A stretch of DNA of 32,149 nucleotides from an uncultured Lachnospiraceae bacterium (GTDB lineage: Bacteria > Bacillota > Clostridia > Lachnospirales > Lachnospiraceae), in the NCBI GenBank assembly GCA_947631695.1, contig CANRMH010000006.1:1-32149 (forward strand), in the 5' to 3' direction. Positions 18,466-27,768 of the stretch are shown here, piece by piece. The position numbers were made by a program, and so were the translations under genes. The notes beneath the pieces are model-generated. The model saw only the letters and a program-made list of their open reading frames with translations. It was not told where the DNA came from and made no database searches. Positions within the stretch are counted from its first letter, which is position 1, and each line of letters starts with the position of its first letter.

Positions 18466-19626
18466 TTACTGCTGGCTTGTCCCGGGCAATGCAAGTTCAT
18501 AGTTTCTGGTAGTAATACCGCTTTTCCGGCCCTTGCCGTCTATAAGGACGGCCTTGAATATCGTACTTCCCGCAGGCATATCCACCGGCCCGGTGTACAG
18601 TGTGGATTCCTCTGTCGGATCGCTCCTGTCCATTGTATAATAAGCGGTATATCCGTCCGGAACATTCACAGTGATCTGCATGGCGGTATCGTATTGTCCC
18701 GTGGAGGGAATAACGGCCGGCGGATCCTCAATCGGAAGTTCTACAATGTATTCCGCAGACACCGACTGGCTTGGAATTCCCTTTTCGTTTACCACGGCCG
18801 CGGTCACCACCGTATTTCCCTCGCCGATCTGGATCGGCTCCGTGTACAATATGCCGGAAAATACAGGATCGCTGCCGTCCGTCGTGTAATAGATTTCTCC
18901 TTCCTTCGCCGTCAGGGACAGCTGCTGCACATCGTCGTATGTGGGCGTATCATCCAGGCTGAATTCAGGCGGAGAAACGATATATCCTTCCAGTTTTCCG
19001 CGCACCGCATTCGGGGCGTCTTCCAGGAGACCGGGAATTTTGAACGCAAGATCGGCGTCCAGGTAAAACTGGATGCACGCCTCATATATCCCTGCGTTTT
19101 CCGGATATGATCCAATCGCATCCAGAAATATTTTTTCCGCGGCCGAAGGATCATCCTGCGCGAGATATACCCTGGAAAGGCCGGTGTACGCGTCCGGCAT
19201 CTTCGGTTTTTTTTGGATCGCATCCTTAAAACAGGCGGCCGCCGCATCATAATCCCCCAGTTCCAGCGCGCGGTTCCCTTTGGACAGCTTGTTCGCATAG
19301 GAATTTTGATAAATGAAAAAAATCAGTATCCCCGCGAGAAGCAAAAGCAAAAAAAGCAAAAGGAGCGCCTTTCTTCTGCGTTTTCTCTGAAGCGCTTTTT
19401 TGCGCTCCATCTGCTTTTTTTTCTGCATTTGTTCCGTCTGCAAGCCTTTCTTGGACGGATATGGCTTTTGCTTTTCAGAATCGGACCTGTGAATGGAACC
19501 TTTCACCTGTGCCGCCAGAACTTCATCCAGCGGATTATAGTCCGGAACGATGCGCACTTCCCTGCCGCACCGCCTGCAGTACATCTCCCCCTCGGGTATT
19601 ATCTGCCCGCAGTATTTACATTTCAT
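18466..19626 (-). CDS. Membrane protein: N-terminal zinc ribbon, TM helix, TPR-like repeats, two chitobiase/beta-hexosaminidase C-terminal-like domains
   Basis: 386 aa; CKYCGQIIPEGEMYCRRCG; LLLLFLLLLLAGILIFFIYQ; TPR-like DYDAAAACFKDAIQKKPKMPDAYTGLSRVYLAQ; two copies of (YYTTDGSDP...LYTEPIQIGEGNTVVTAAVVNEKG / YYTMDRSDPTEESTLYTGPVDMPAGSTIFKAVLIDGKG). Confidence 0.88.
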   Translation of the reverse strand: MKCKYCGQIIPEGEMYCRRCGREVRIVPDYNPLDEVLAAQVKGSIHRSDSEKQKPYPSKKGLQTEQMQKKKQMERKKALQRKRRRKALLLLFLLLLLAGILIFFIYQNSYANKLSKGNRALELGDYDAAAACFKDAIQKKPKMPDAYTGLSRVYLAQDDPSAAEKIFLDAIGSYPENAGIYEACIQFYLDADLAFKIPGLLEDAPNAVRGKLEGYIVSPPEFSLDDTPTYDDVQQLSLTAKEGEIYYTTDGSDPVFSGILYTEPIQIGEGNTVVTAAVVNEKGIPSQSVSAEYIVELPIEDPPAVIPSTGQYDTAMQITVNVPDGYTAYYTMDRSDPTEESTLYTGPVDMPAGSTIFKAVLIDGKGRKSGITTRNYELALPGTSQQ

Positions 19627-19668
19627 CCCCCTTATACCTCCTGCCTCTTTGTTTCGTTCTATTCTCCC

Positions 19669-21339
19669 CTAGAACAGACCGACGATCTTTCCTTCCTCCG
19701 ACACGTCGATCCCGTTTGCCGCCGGTACCTTCGGAAGCCCCGGCATCGTCATGATCGCGCCGGTCAGCGCCACTACGAATCCGGCTCCCGCGCTTACATA
19801 GACCTCCCGGATATGAATGTCAAAATTCTCGGGCCGTCCCAGCTTCTTCGCGTCGTCGGACAGAGAATATTGGTTTTTCGCCATGCAGACCGGGAATTCT
19901 CCGAATCCCATCTGCTCGATCTTTTGCAGCTGCTTTTCTGCCGCCGGCTCGTAAATGACTCCTCTCGCTCCGTAGATTTCCTTCGAGATCGTCTCGATCT
20001 TCTCCTTGAGAGACAGGGAATCTTCGTAAAGAGGATGGAAATGGCTCTCTTTTTTCTCGAGAGTTTCCAGCACCTTGCGCGCCAGTTCGATTCCGCCCTC
20101 TCCGCCTTTTTCCCAGACTTCGGAGAGCGCGAATTCGCAGCCCCGATCCTCACAGAATTTCCTGATGTATTCATTCTCCGCTTCCGTATCCGTCACAAAG
20201 GAGTTCAGGGTAACGACGACGGGAACGTCGTATTTCTGGATATTTTCTATATGTTTTTCCAGATTGACGATCCCTTTCGCGAGAGCGTCCAGATTTTCTT
20301 TGGCCAGATCGTTCTTTGCCATTCCGCCGTTATATTTCAGCGCGCGGACCGTGGCTACCAAAACTACGGCGTCAGGTTTCAGTCCCGCCTGTCGGCATTT
20401 GATATCCAGGAACTTTTCCGCGCCGAGATCAGCGCCGAAGCCTGCTTCCGTGATGGTAATGTCGCTCAGTTTGAGAGCCGTTCTGGTCGCTCTGACGCTG
20501 TTGCACCCATGCGCGATATTGGCGAAAGGACCGCCGTGTACCAGAGCGGGCGTATGCTCCAGAGTCTGGATCAGATTGGGCTTGATCGCGTCTTTTAACA
20601 GGGCGGTCATCGCGCCGGTCGCTTTCAGGTCGTCCGCTGTAACCGGTTCGCCCTGGAAATTGTAGGCCACGATGATTTTTCCGATCCGCCGCTTCAGATC
20701 CTTGATGTCATCCGCAAGACAGAGGATAGCCATGATCTCGGAGGCGACTGTGATCACGAAATGATCCTCCCTGACCATGCCGTCCATTTTATTTCCGAGT
20801 CCGACCACGATATTTCTCAGATTCCGGTCGTTCATGTCCAGGCAGCGTTTCCACACCACCTGGCGGGGATCGATCCCAAGCTCGTTGCCCTGCTGAATAT
20901 GATTGTCCAGAAGAGCGGCGAGCAGATTGTTCGCGGATGTAATCGCATGGAAATCGCCTGTAAAATGAAGATTCAGATCTTCCATCGGGACAACCTGGGC
21001 GTAACCGCCTCCCGCAGCTCCGCCCTTGATGCCGAAGCAGGGGCCGAGCGACGGCTCGCGCAGTGCGATGAGGGCTTTTTTATTTAATTTCGCCATCGCC
21101 TCGCCAAGTCCGACAGTCGTCGTTGTCTTTCCTTCTCCCGCGGGAGTTGGATTGATCGCGGTGACCAGAACAAGTTTTCCGTCGGGATTATTCTTGTTTT
21201 TCTCCCAGACGTCGTCGGAAAGTTTCGCTTTGTATTTTCCGTAAAATTCCAGATCCTCCTCCGGGATCCCGATGGTTGCCGCCACATCCCTGATGTGGGC
21301 CATTTTTGCCTCCTGTGCAATTTGAATGTCAGTCTTCAT
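19669..21339 (-). CDS. fhs: Formate--tetrahydrofolate ligase (start adjusted from 21348)
   Basis: [93 protein letters not shown]. Confidence 0.98.
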   Translation of the reverse strand: MKTDIQIAQEAKMAHIRDVAATIGIPEEDLEFYGKYKAKLSDDVWEKNKNNPDGKLVLVTAINPTPAGEGKTTTTVGLGEAMAKLNKKALIALREPSLGPCFGIKGGAAGGGYAQVVPMEDLNLHFTGDFHAITSANNLLAALLDNHIQQGNELGIDPRQVVWKRCLDMNDRNLRNIVVGLGNKMDGMVREDHFVITVASEIMAILCLADDIKDLKRRIGKIIVAYNFQGEPVTADDLKATGAMTALLKDAIKPNLIQTLEHTPALVHGGPFANIAHGCNSVRATRTALKLSDITITEAGFGADLGAEKFLDIKCRQAGLKPDAVVLVATVRALKYNGGMAKNDLAKENLDALAKGIVNLEKHIENIQKYDVPVVVTLNSFVTDTEAENEYIRKFCEDRGCEFALSEVWEKGGEGGIELARKVLETLEKKESHFHPLYEDSLSLKEKIETISKEIYGARGVIYEPAAEKQLQKIEQMGFGEFPVCMAKNQYSLSDDAKKLGRPENFDIHIREVYVSAGAGFVVALTGAIMTMPGLPKVPAANGIDVSEEGKIVGLF

Positions 21340-21344
21340 ACGTT

Positions 21345-23738
21345 TCACAATCCTTTCTTTCCTTCGTCGTTGAGTTGCTTGAGGTACTGTTCAAAATCAT
21401 CTATGGTCATCAGGATTTTTCTGGGCCTGGTACCCTCCTCTCCGCCTACGACTCCCGCCTCGCAAAGCTGGTCCATGATCCGCGCCGCGCGGTTGAAGCC
21501 GATTTTGTAGACGCGCTGCAGCATCCCGATGGATGCTTTTTGCTTTTCTATGATAAATCTTCCGGCTTCCTCAAAATAAACGTCCATTTGCGAATCTTTG
21601 GACTGCTCGGAAGCTGCAGCGGCCGCGGCGGCCGCGGAAGAATTCACATGAGTCAATACCTCTTCATCATAGATCATAGAGCTGTTCTGCTCCTTCAGAT
21701 AATCCACGACGCTCTGAACCTCATGGTCGGAGACAAACGCGCCCTGAACGCGGGCCGGTTTCTGATACCCTGCAGGATAGAACAGCATATCTCCCTTGCC
21801 GAGCAGTTTTTCCGCCCCGTTCATGTCGATGATCGTTCGCGAATCCACGCCGGACGAAACGGAAAAAGCGATTCTGGACGGCATGTTCGCCTTGATCAGT
21901 CCGGTAATAACGTTCACGGAAGGCCTTTGCGTCGCGAGTACAAGATGGAGTCCCGCCGCGCGGGCAAGCTGCGCCAGACGGCAGATCGCCTCCTCCACTT
22001 CCCCGGGAGCAACCATCATGAGATCCGCCAGCTCGTCCACAATGATTACGATCTGCGGAAGCGGCTTGAGGGGTTCCCCGTCTTCCTTCGGGGGTGCGCT
22101 CTTTATCGCGTCATTGTATCCCTTTATGTCGCGGACATTATGCTCAGCGAAAAGCTGATATCTCCGGTTCATCTCTGCCACCGCCCAGTTCAGAGCGCCG
22201 GCCGCTTTCTTCGGATCCGTGACCACGGGAATCAGCAGATGCGGGATACCGTTGTATACGCTCAATTCCACAACTTTCGGATCCACCATGATCAATTTCA
22301 CCTCATCCGGTGAAGATTTATACAAAATACTCATGATCAGCGTGTTGATGCACACGGACTTACCGGAGCCGGTAGCGCCGGCGACGAGAAGATGGGGCAT
22401 CTTTGCAATATCCGCAACAACCACATTGCCCGCAATGTCGCGTCCGGCGGCAAAGGAAAGTTTTGAAGCGCTTCTCTGGAATTCCTTTGTCTCAAGGAGA
22501 TCTCTGAGCATGACCGTCTGGTTCTCCCTGTTGGGTACTTCGATTCCGACGGCGGCTTTTCCGGGGATCGGCGCTTCGATCCGAATATCCGCCGCCGCAA
22601 GATTCAGCTTGATGTCGTCCGAAAGCCCGACGATCCGACTGACTTTCACTCCCTGTTCCGGCTGCAGCTCATATCGTGTGACGGATGGCCCGCAGCTGAC
22701 ATTGGTGACCGTTACGTTCACGCCGAAATTCCGAAGCGTCTGCTGAAGCTTGGCCGCCGTCTCCCTGAGATACGCATCGGTGTCTCCGCCGCCCTTTTTC
22801 CCTTGTTTCAGAAGAGAGAGGGGAGGAAATACGTATTTTTGCGAAATCTTTTCCTCGGAAGCGAGGATCTCATTCTCCACGTGGGCCGTCTCGCTTTCGA
22901 TTGCCTTCGTCCCCGCTTTTTTCCTTCCGGACGTTCTTTTGGTCTCCTGTGAAACAGCCGTTTTCTCCTGCTCGTCTTTTGCATTTCCCGGAGCGGAACG
23001 ATTGATGACAAGATCCGATTCCTGTGAATTTTCAGTTTCCCCGGATTTGTTTTTATCTAACAACAATTCGCTCAGTCCGGGCAGTTTTCCGGCGGCGAGT
23101 TCCGTATTGCGGGATACGCCGGAAACGAGTCTGTCTTTTCGCTTTTTCGGCTTTTCGGCCGGAACCTGCTCCTTAGGCTGGATCTTTCTTCTTTTGTCCG
23201 ACGCTTCCTTCTGCTGGACGCGTTCTTCCTTCACTCTCGCGTAAGCTTTGCCGCTCTGCACCTGTATCATCTTCCAGATGGATTTTCCTGTTATGATGAC
23301 GATACAGATGATCGACAGCACAATCGTTATCACATATGTACCTGCCACTCCCACGGCAGGGGCCAGCAATCCGGTCAGAAGCTTACCCGACTTGCCGCCC
23401 TGATCCACGATCAGTTCAAGCAATGCGCACAACAGCAGGAACAGAACCACGCTTGCAGCCGCCTTTACGCCAGCGCGGAAATTCTTTCTGTTGGAAATCA
23501 AAAACGCCACGATCCCAAACAGAAGAAACGGAATCAAATAAGAACCCCATCCAAACAAATAGTATAACCAATCGGAGATCGTATCCCCGACAAATCCCCC
23601 AAATCCGAAATTACTGATCAAAATCAGAATGCTGACCGCAAGTGTTCCCCAGATCACGATCTCGTCCAGCATAAGATTCTGTTCCACTGCCCGCTTCTTC
23701 CTGCGGCTCCCTTTTCGTTTCCTCGACTTAGAAGCCAT
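21345..23738 (-). CDS. ftsK: DNA translocase FtsK/SpoIIIE
   Basis: 797 aa; four N-terminal TM segments, long charged linker, [36 protein letters not shown]-terminal gamma winged helix [43 protein letters not shown]. Confidence 0.96.
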   Translation of the reverse strand: MASKSRKRKGSRRKKRAVEQNLMLDEIVIWGTLAVSILILISNFGFGGFVGDTISDWLYYLFGWGSYLIPFLLFGIVAFLISNRKNFRAGVKAAASVVLFLLLCALLELIVDQGGKSGKLLTGLLAPAVGVAGTYVITIVLSIICIVIITGKSIWKMIQVQSGKAYARVKEERVQQKEASDKRRKIQPKEQVPAEKPKKRKDRLVSGVSRNTELAAGKLPGLSELLLDKNKSGETENSQESDLVINRSAPGNAKDEQEKTAVSQETKRTSGRKKAGTKAIESETAHVENEILASEEKISQKYVFPPLSLLKQGKKGGGDTDAYLRETAAKLQQTLRNFGVNVTVTNVSCGPSVTRYELQPEQGVKVSRIVGLSDDIKLNLAAADIRIEAPIPGKAAVGIEVPNRENQTVMLRDLLETKEFQRSASKLSFAAGRDIAGNVVVADIAKMPHLLVAGATGSGKSVCINTLIMSILYKSSPDEVKLIMVDPKVVELSVYNGIPHLLIPVVTDPKKAAGALNWAVAEMNRRYQLFAEHNVRDIKGYNDAIKSAPPKEDGEPLKPLPQIVIIVDELADLMMVAPGEVEEAICRLAQLARAAGLHLVLATQRPSVNVITGLIKANMPSRIAFSVSSGVDSRTIIDMNGAEKLLGKGDMLFYPAGYQKPARVQGAFVSDHEVQSVVDYLKEQNSSMIYDEEVLTHVNSSAAAAAAAASEQSKDSQMDVYFEEAGRFIIEKQKASIGMLQRVYKIGFNRAARIMDQLCEAGVVGGEEGTRPRKILMTIDDFEQYLKQLNDEGKKGL

Positions 23739-23774
23739 ATTATTCCCCCTTAATATAAAAGCATACTACATATT

Positions 23775-23803
23775 AGTATATCATTTAAAAAAAGGGCTGT
23801 CAT
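23775..23803 (-). promoter_or_regulatory. Putative sigma-A promoter for ftsK-fhs
   Basis: Minus strand ATGACA-N17-TATACT upstream of the ftsK start at 23738. Confidence 0.6.
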
Positions 23804-23806
23804 TAT

Positions 23807-24505
23807 CTATTTTATTGTTTTTTTGGCTCGATTTTCGATCATTTCATGCAGTTTGTTCAATGCGTCGCTCATTCCCCCTACGGCGTCGATCAGGCCTTCG
23901 TCAACCGCCTCCTGGCCTTCCAGAAGAGTCCCCACGTCCTTCACGAGCTGCGTGGGATTCAGCATCAGTTCTTCGATCCTCTCCTGCCGCATATGGGAGT
24001 GCTTGGCAAGGAATCCCGTAATCCTGTCCTGCGTGCGTTCCATATTGCGGAAACTTTGCAGCACTCCGATAAACATTCCGTTGGAGCGAACCGGATGAAT
24101 GATCATTGTTCCGCTTGGAACAATAAAAGAATAATCCGCCGAAACCGCAAGCGGGCCGCCAATGGAATGGCTCCCGCCCAGCACAAGGGAGACGGTCGGT
24201 TTGCTGAGCGAAGCAATCATCTCGGCAATGGACAGGCCCGCCTCCACATCCCCTCCCAGCGTGTTTAGAAGGATCAGGAGTCCCTCGATCTCCGTATTGT
24301 CTTCGATTTCCGCGAGTATCGGAAGCAGATGTTCGTACTTTGTCGCCTTTGTGTTGCCTGATACCGTCTCATGCCCCTCGATCTCTCCGATGATCGTAAT
24401 TAGTTTAATATGATGTCTGCGCGGGTTCTCCGCCAGATCCGCCGTTCCGAGTTCTTTGATTTCTTCGGATTTTTTTTCTTCACTGTCTTGCTCTTGATTA
24501 CCCAT
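23807..24505 (-). CDS. TepA-like ClpP-family serine protease (start adjusted from 24631)
   Basis: MGNQEQDSEEKKSEE...; LLILLNTLGGDVEAGLSIAEMIASLSKPTVSLVLGGSHSIGGPLAVSADYSFIVPSGTMIIHPVRSNGMFIGV; SD GGAGGTG directly upstream of ATG 24505. Confidence 0.93.
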   Translation of the reverse strand: MGNQEQDSEEKKSEEIKELGTADLAENPRRHHIKLITIIGEIEGHETVSGNTKATKYEHLLPILAEIEDNTEIEGLLILLNTLGGDVEAGLSIAEMIASLSKPTVSLVLGGSHSIGGPLAVSADYSFIVPSGTMIIHPVRSNGMFIGVLQSFRNMERTQDRITGFLAKHSHMRQERIEELMLNPTQLVKDVGTLLEGQEAVDEGLIDAVGGMSDALNKLHEMIENRAKKTIK

Positions 24506-24561
24506 AAAAAACACCTCCATACCGGTTAGTATGAAGATGTTTTCTGCAAAATATACACTTG

Positions 24562-25329
24562 TCACGGGATACTGAAAGGAGTAAACCTTGTCTGGAGGTC
24601 GTGGACCATATCGGTATATACCCTCCGGCATTCCTCGTTTTTTCCGTTTTCGATCAGCGAAACGCAGCGGCTCAGATATGTGTCGTAGATATCCTGATAG
24701 ATCTCTTTTGCGTCCGACTGGCGGTTGATCCTGTTCACGATAGTCGGAGCGATATCATAGTATTCCTCCACAAGCTCTTTTCCGCCGTCCGACTGGAGAA
24801 GGTAGCCGTCCCTGTAATCTCTCAGCATCGTCAGCTCATAGCAGGGATCCGGCTTGTTCTGGCTCTCGCACACGGCGGTCGTAATGTAACACAGGCCGGA
24901 TCGGAACCCTTTATTCAGTTCCTCAAAGCTTCCTTTCCCGATCTGCAGGGTGCTGACGTCGGCATTCCACTTTTCGATCATCCTGTCCGCAAGCGCGTTC
25001 AGGTTTTTATTCTCATTGTAAATCATTACAGGTACGACGAAAGTCACCATGTTCATGTTGTAATCTACCTGCATGATCTTTCTCTTTCGTCTGCTCTTTT
25101 CCGCTTTCATCCTGCCGCGCGCGTAGTCGGGGATCGCCGAGGCCAGTTCGTCGATCACAGCCTCCGTATCTTCCGCTTTCTCACACGCCTGCATGATGTC
25201 TGTCAAAAGTTCTTTCTGCTCATCGAAACATTCCTGGAAAGCTTTCGCGTACAGCTTCCTCTTAAAATATGGCCTGTACTCCAGAGCTCTCTGAAAGAAT
25301 TCTTCCAGTCTCTTTTTCAGTTCTTCCAT
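24562..25329 (-). CDS. Conserved hypothetical protein with CxITTAxC (CFI-box-like) motif
   Basis: 255 aa; GLCYITTAVCESQNKPDPCYELTMLRDYRDGYLLQSDGGKELVEEYYDIAPTIVNRIN; SD AGGAG upstream. Confidence 0.85.
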   Translation of the reverse strand: MEELKKRLEEFFQRALEYRPYFKRKLYAKAFQECFDEQKELLTDIMQACEKAEDTEAVIDELASAIPDYARGRMKAEKSRRKRKIMQVDYNMNMVTFVVPVMIYNENKNLNALADRMIEKWNADVSTLQIGKGSFEELNKGFRSGLCYITTAVCESQNKPDPCYELTMLRDYRDGYLLQSDGGKELVEEYYDIAPTIVNRINRQSDAKEIYQDIYDTYLSRCVSLIENGKNEECRRVYTDMVHDLQTRFTPFSIP

Positions 25330-25337
25330 AGCGTCTC

Positions 25338-26069
25338 CTATTCATCCCAGTTATGGTAGACATCCTGAACATCGTCGTCATCTTCCAGCATATCCAGCGT
25401 CTTGCGGATGTTCTGAATATCTTTATCGTCTGTGAGTTCCACCCAGGTCTGAGGGATCATGGTCACCTCGGCCTGCGCCATTAAAATTCCGGATTCCTCA
25501 AAAGAAAGGCGTACCGCGCTGAAATCGTCCGGCGAAGTCAGGATCTCGTAGCTGTCCTCCTCCTCGCTGAAGTCCTCCGCTCCCGCGTCCAGCGCCTGCA
25601 TCATCAGATCGTCCGCGGAACCCTCATAATCCTCCTTTGCGACAATGATCTGTCCCTTTTTGTCGAACATAAACGATACGCATCCCGGCGTTCCGACATT
25701 TCCGCCGCCTTTGGTGAAGGCGTTCTTGACGTTGGACGCCGTACGGTTCTTGTTATCCGTGAGCGTTTCTACAATGATCGCGGTGCCGTTCGGCCCGTAC
25801 CCTTCATATGTAATGTGTTCGTAGTTTGCGGAATTTGCGTCGCTGTCAGCCTTTTTGATATTGCGCTCGATGGTGTCGTTCGGCATGTTGTTGGCCTTCG
25901 CCTTTGCGATCGCATCCCGGAGTCTGCTGTTATTCGCCGGATCCGCGCTCCCGCCCTCTTTCACGGCGACCGCCAGCTCCTTTCCGATCTTGGTAAAGAT
26001 CTTGCCCTTTGCCGCGTCGTTCTTCTCTTTTTTATGTTTAATATTGGCAAATTTAGAATGTCCTGACAT
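25338..26069 (-). CDS. YebC/PmpR family transcriptional/translational regulator (start adjusted from 26201)
   Basis: [83 protein letters not shown] before ATG 26069. Confidence 0.97.
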   Translation of the reverse strand: MSGHSKFANIKHKKEKNDAAKGKIFTKIGKELAVAVKEGGSADPANNSRLRDAIAKAKANNMPNDTIERNIKKADSDANSANYEHITYEGYGPNGTAIIVETLTDNKNRTASNVKNAFTKGGGNVGTPGCVSFMFDKKGQIIVAKEDYEGSADDLMMQALDAGAEDFSEEEDSYEILTSPDDFSAVRLSFEESGILMAQAEVTMIPQTWVELTDDKDIQNIRKTLDMLEDDDDVQDVYHNWDE

Positions 26070-26115
26070 TTCGTTCTCTCCTCTTTCTGGTCTTCTTCCT
26101 TTCTGCACTTCGATT

Positions 26116-26144
26116 ATTGTAACATCATTCCTGTATTTTTTCAA
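26116..26144 (-). promoter_or_regulatory. Putative sigma-A promoter for yebC
   Basis: Minus strand TTGAAA-N17-TACAAT between mazF and yebC. Confidence 0.7.
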
Positions 26145-26184
26145 TCGAAACTCGCTGAATTGTACGCGTTCCTTCGTTCTTTCC

Positions 26185-26532
26185 CTATGTAATGATCTCA
26201 AGGCTTACGCGCAGGGCTTCATCCACCTTCTTCATCAGTTCCCGGTCCAGATGGCAGACCATGTCTTTCAGTCTCTGTTTATCCACCGTCCGAATCTGTT
26301 CCAGAAGAATGACTGAATTCTTCACGATCTGATATCTCCTTGCGTCGATCTCTACATGGGTGGGGAGTTTTGCTTTGTTCATCCTGGAAGTGATGGCGGC
26401 GCAGATCACCGTCGGGCTGTGCCGGTTTCCGATATCATTCTGTATGATCAGAACCGGACGGATCCCTCCTTGCTCAGACCCCACCACCGGACTCAAATCC
26501 GCATAATATATGTCTCCGCGTCTTACCTGCAC
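26185..26532 (-). CDS. mazF: MazF/PemK (EndoA-type) mRNA interferase
   Basis: 115 aa; [61 protein letters not shown]...[17 protein letters not shown] start. Close to B. subtilis EndoA, with Arg in GGIRPVL and Thr in AAIT retained. Confidence 0.95.
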   Translation of the reverse strand: MQVRRGDIYYADLSPVVGSEQGGIRPVLIIQNDIGNRHSPTVICAAITSRMNKAKLPTHVEIDARRYQIVKNSVILLEQIRTVDKQRLKDMVCHLDRELMKKVDEALRVSLEIIT

Positions 26533-26604
26533 TCTATCTCACACTCCGATTTTTATTAAGATAAAATAAGTATTTCCATCTTTTTCGAATGTATTCTATA
26601 GAGT

Positions 26605-27768
26605 TTAAAAGCAATCGATCTGTTCCACGACTTTTCCGTGCCTGAGATATTCCCTCGGCACACGCTTATTAATATCACACACAAATTCGTAATTAAACCT
26701 GCCGGACAGGCTGCTCAGCGTATCGACGGAAATGGATTCGCCTCCGCTCTTTCCTATCAGGACCACCTCATCCCCCGGCCGCACGTCCCTGATGCGGGTA
26801 ACGTCCACCATAAACTGGTCCATGCACACTCTTCCGCAGACAGGCGCCTTCTCTCCGCGGATCAGCACATATCCTTTGTTGGACAGGCTTCTTGGATATC
26901 CGTCGCCGTATCCGACCGGTACGGTAGCAATTCTCGTACGGTCTTTCGTCACGTAGGTTCCGCCGTAACTGACCGGCATTCCTTCCTCCAGCCATTTGAC
27001 GTGCGTCACGTGGCTGACGAGTTCCATCGCGGGCTTCAGGGACACGTTTTCTTTTCGGACTTCCTGAGAGGGATACAGTCCGTAGATGGAGATCCCCGCC
27101 CGGACAAGATCCATGTTCGCTTCCCGGATATCTATGATGCCGGCGCTGTTGGAACAATGATAATGCTGAAAGCAAACATTCCGTTCCTCTAGTTCATGCT
27201 TCATCCGCAAGTATTCTTCCATCTGTTTTCCGGTAAAACTCTTATCCGCCTCATCCGCTTTCGCAAAATGCGTAAACATCCCTTCCATAACCAGGTTCGG
27301 CATCCGGGAAATTTCTTCGATTTCATCAACGCTTTGCCGCGCGGCCGGAAAGCCCAGCCTTCCCATTCCGGTATCCAGCTTAATGTGAATATATGCAGAA
27401 CGGCGCATTTTGACAGCCAATTCGGAAACTTTCGCCGCCATTTCCACCGTATAGCATGTCATTCTGATCCCGTGTTCCAGCATGCTTTCATACTGATCCG
27501 GGAAGATACATCCCAATACCAGGATCGGTTTGGATATCCCGCTTTTCCTCAGGAGAACCGCCTCCTCCAGAGTTGCCGCCGCAAATCCCCATACGTATCC
27601 TTTGGGTTCAAGAAGCCCGGCGATCGGCGCCGCGCCGTGTCCGTAACCGTCCGTCTTGATTACGGCGATCATCAGGGTCTGCTCCTTAAGATTCCGTTTC
27701 ATCATTTCCATATTGTGTTCGATGGCGTCAAGATCGATCCTGGCGCATACTCTGCTGTACGTCTTCAC
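26605..27768 (-). CDS. alr: Alanine racemase
   Basis: 387 aa; RIDLDAIEHNMEMMKR, AVIKTDGYGHGA PLP lysine motif, LDTGMGRLGF, VGYGDGYPRSLSNKG; ATGA overlap with nnr. Confidence 0.97.
   Translation of the reverse strand: MKTYSRVCARIDLDAIEHNMEMMKRNLKEQTLMIAVIKTDGYGHGAAPIAGLLEPKGYVWGFAAATLEEAVLLRKSGISKPILVLGCIFPDQYESMLEHGIRMTCYTVEMAAKVSELAVKMRRSAYIHIKLDTGMGRLGFPAARQSVDEIEEISRMPNLVMEGMFTHFAKADEADKSFTGKQMEEYLRMKHELEERNVCFQHYHCSNSAGIIDIREANMDLVRAGISIYGLYPSQEVRKENVSLKPAMELVSHVTHVKWLEEGMPVSYGGTYVTKDRTRIATVPVGYGDGYPRSLSNKGYVLIRGEKAPVCGRVCMDQFMVDVTRIRDVRPGDEVVLIGKSGGESISVDTLSSLSGRFNYEFVCDINKRVPREYLRHGKVVEQIDCF

Noticed and set aside
19213-20598. Plus-strand ORF of 461 aa opposite fhs and the TPR protein
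   Set aside because: Crosses two conserved minus-strand genes and their intergenic gap; arginine/phenylalanine-rich shadow translation with no recognisable domain.
21340-21360. THF riboswitch or other leader RNA before fhs
   Set aside because: fhs starts at the end of ftsK with no intergenic space for a riboswitch.
21306-22313. Plus-strand ORF of 335 aa opposite ftsK
   Set aside because: Antisense shadow of a conserved ATPase region; no start-site signals.
24506-24631. N-terminal extension of the TepA-like ORF
   Set aside because: Overlaps the end of the upstream gene; an ideal GGAGGTG SD sits directly before the ATG at 24505, so the extension is likely not translated.
26533-26604. Possible MazE-type antitoxin in the alr-mazF gap
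   Set aside because: Only about 72 bp and no ORF of suitable size in any frame.
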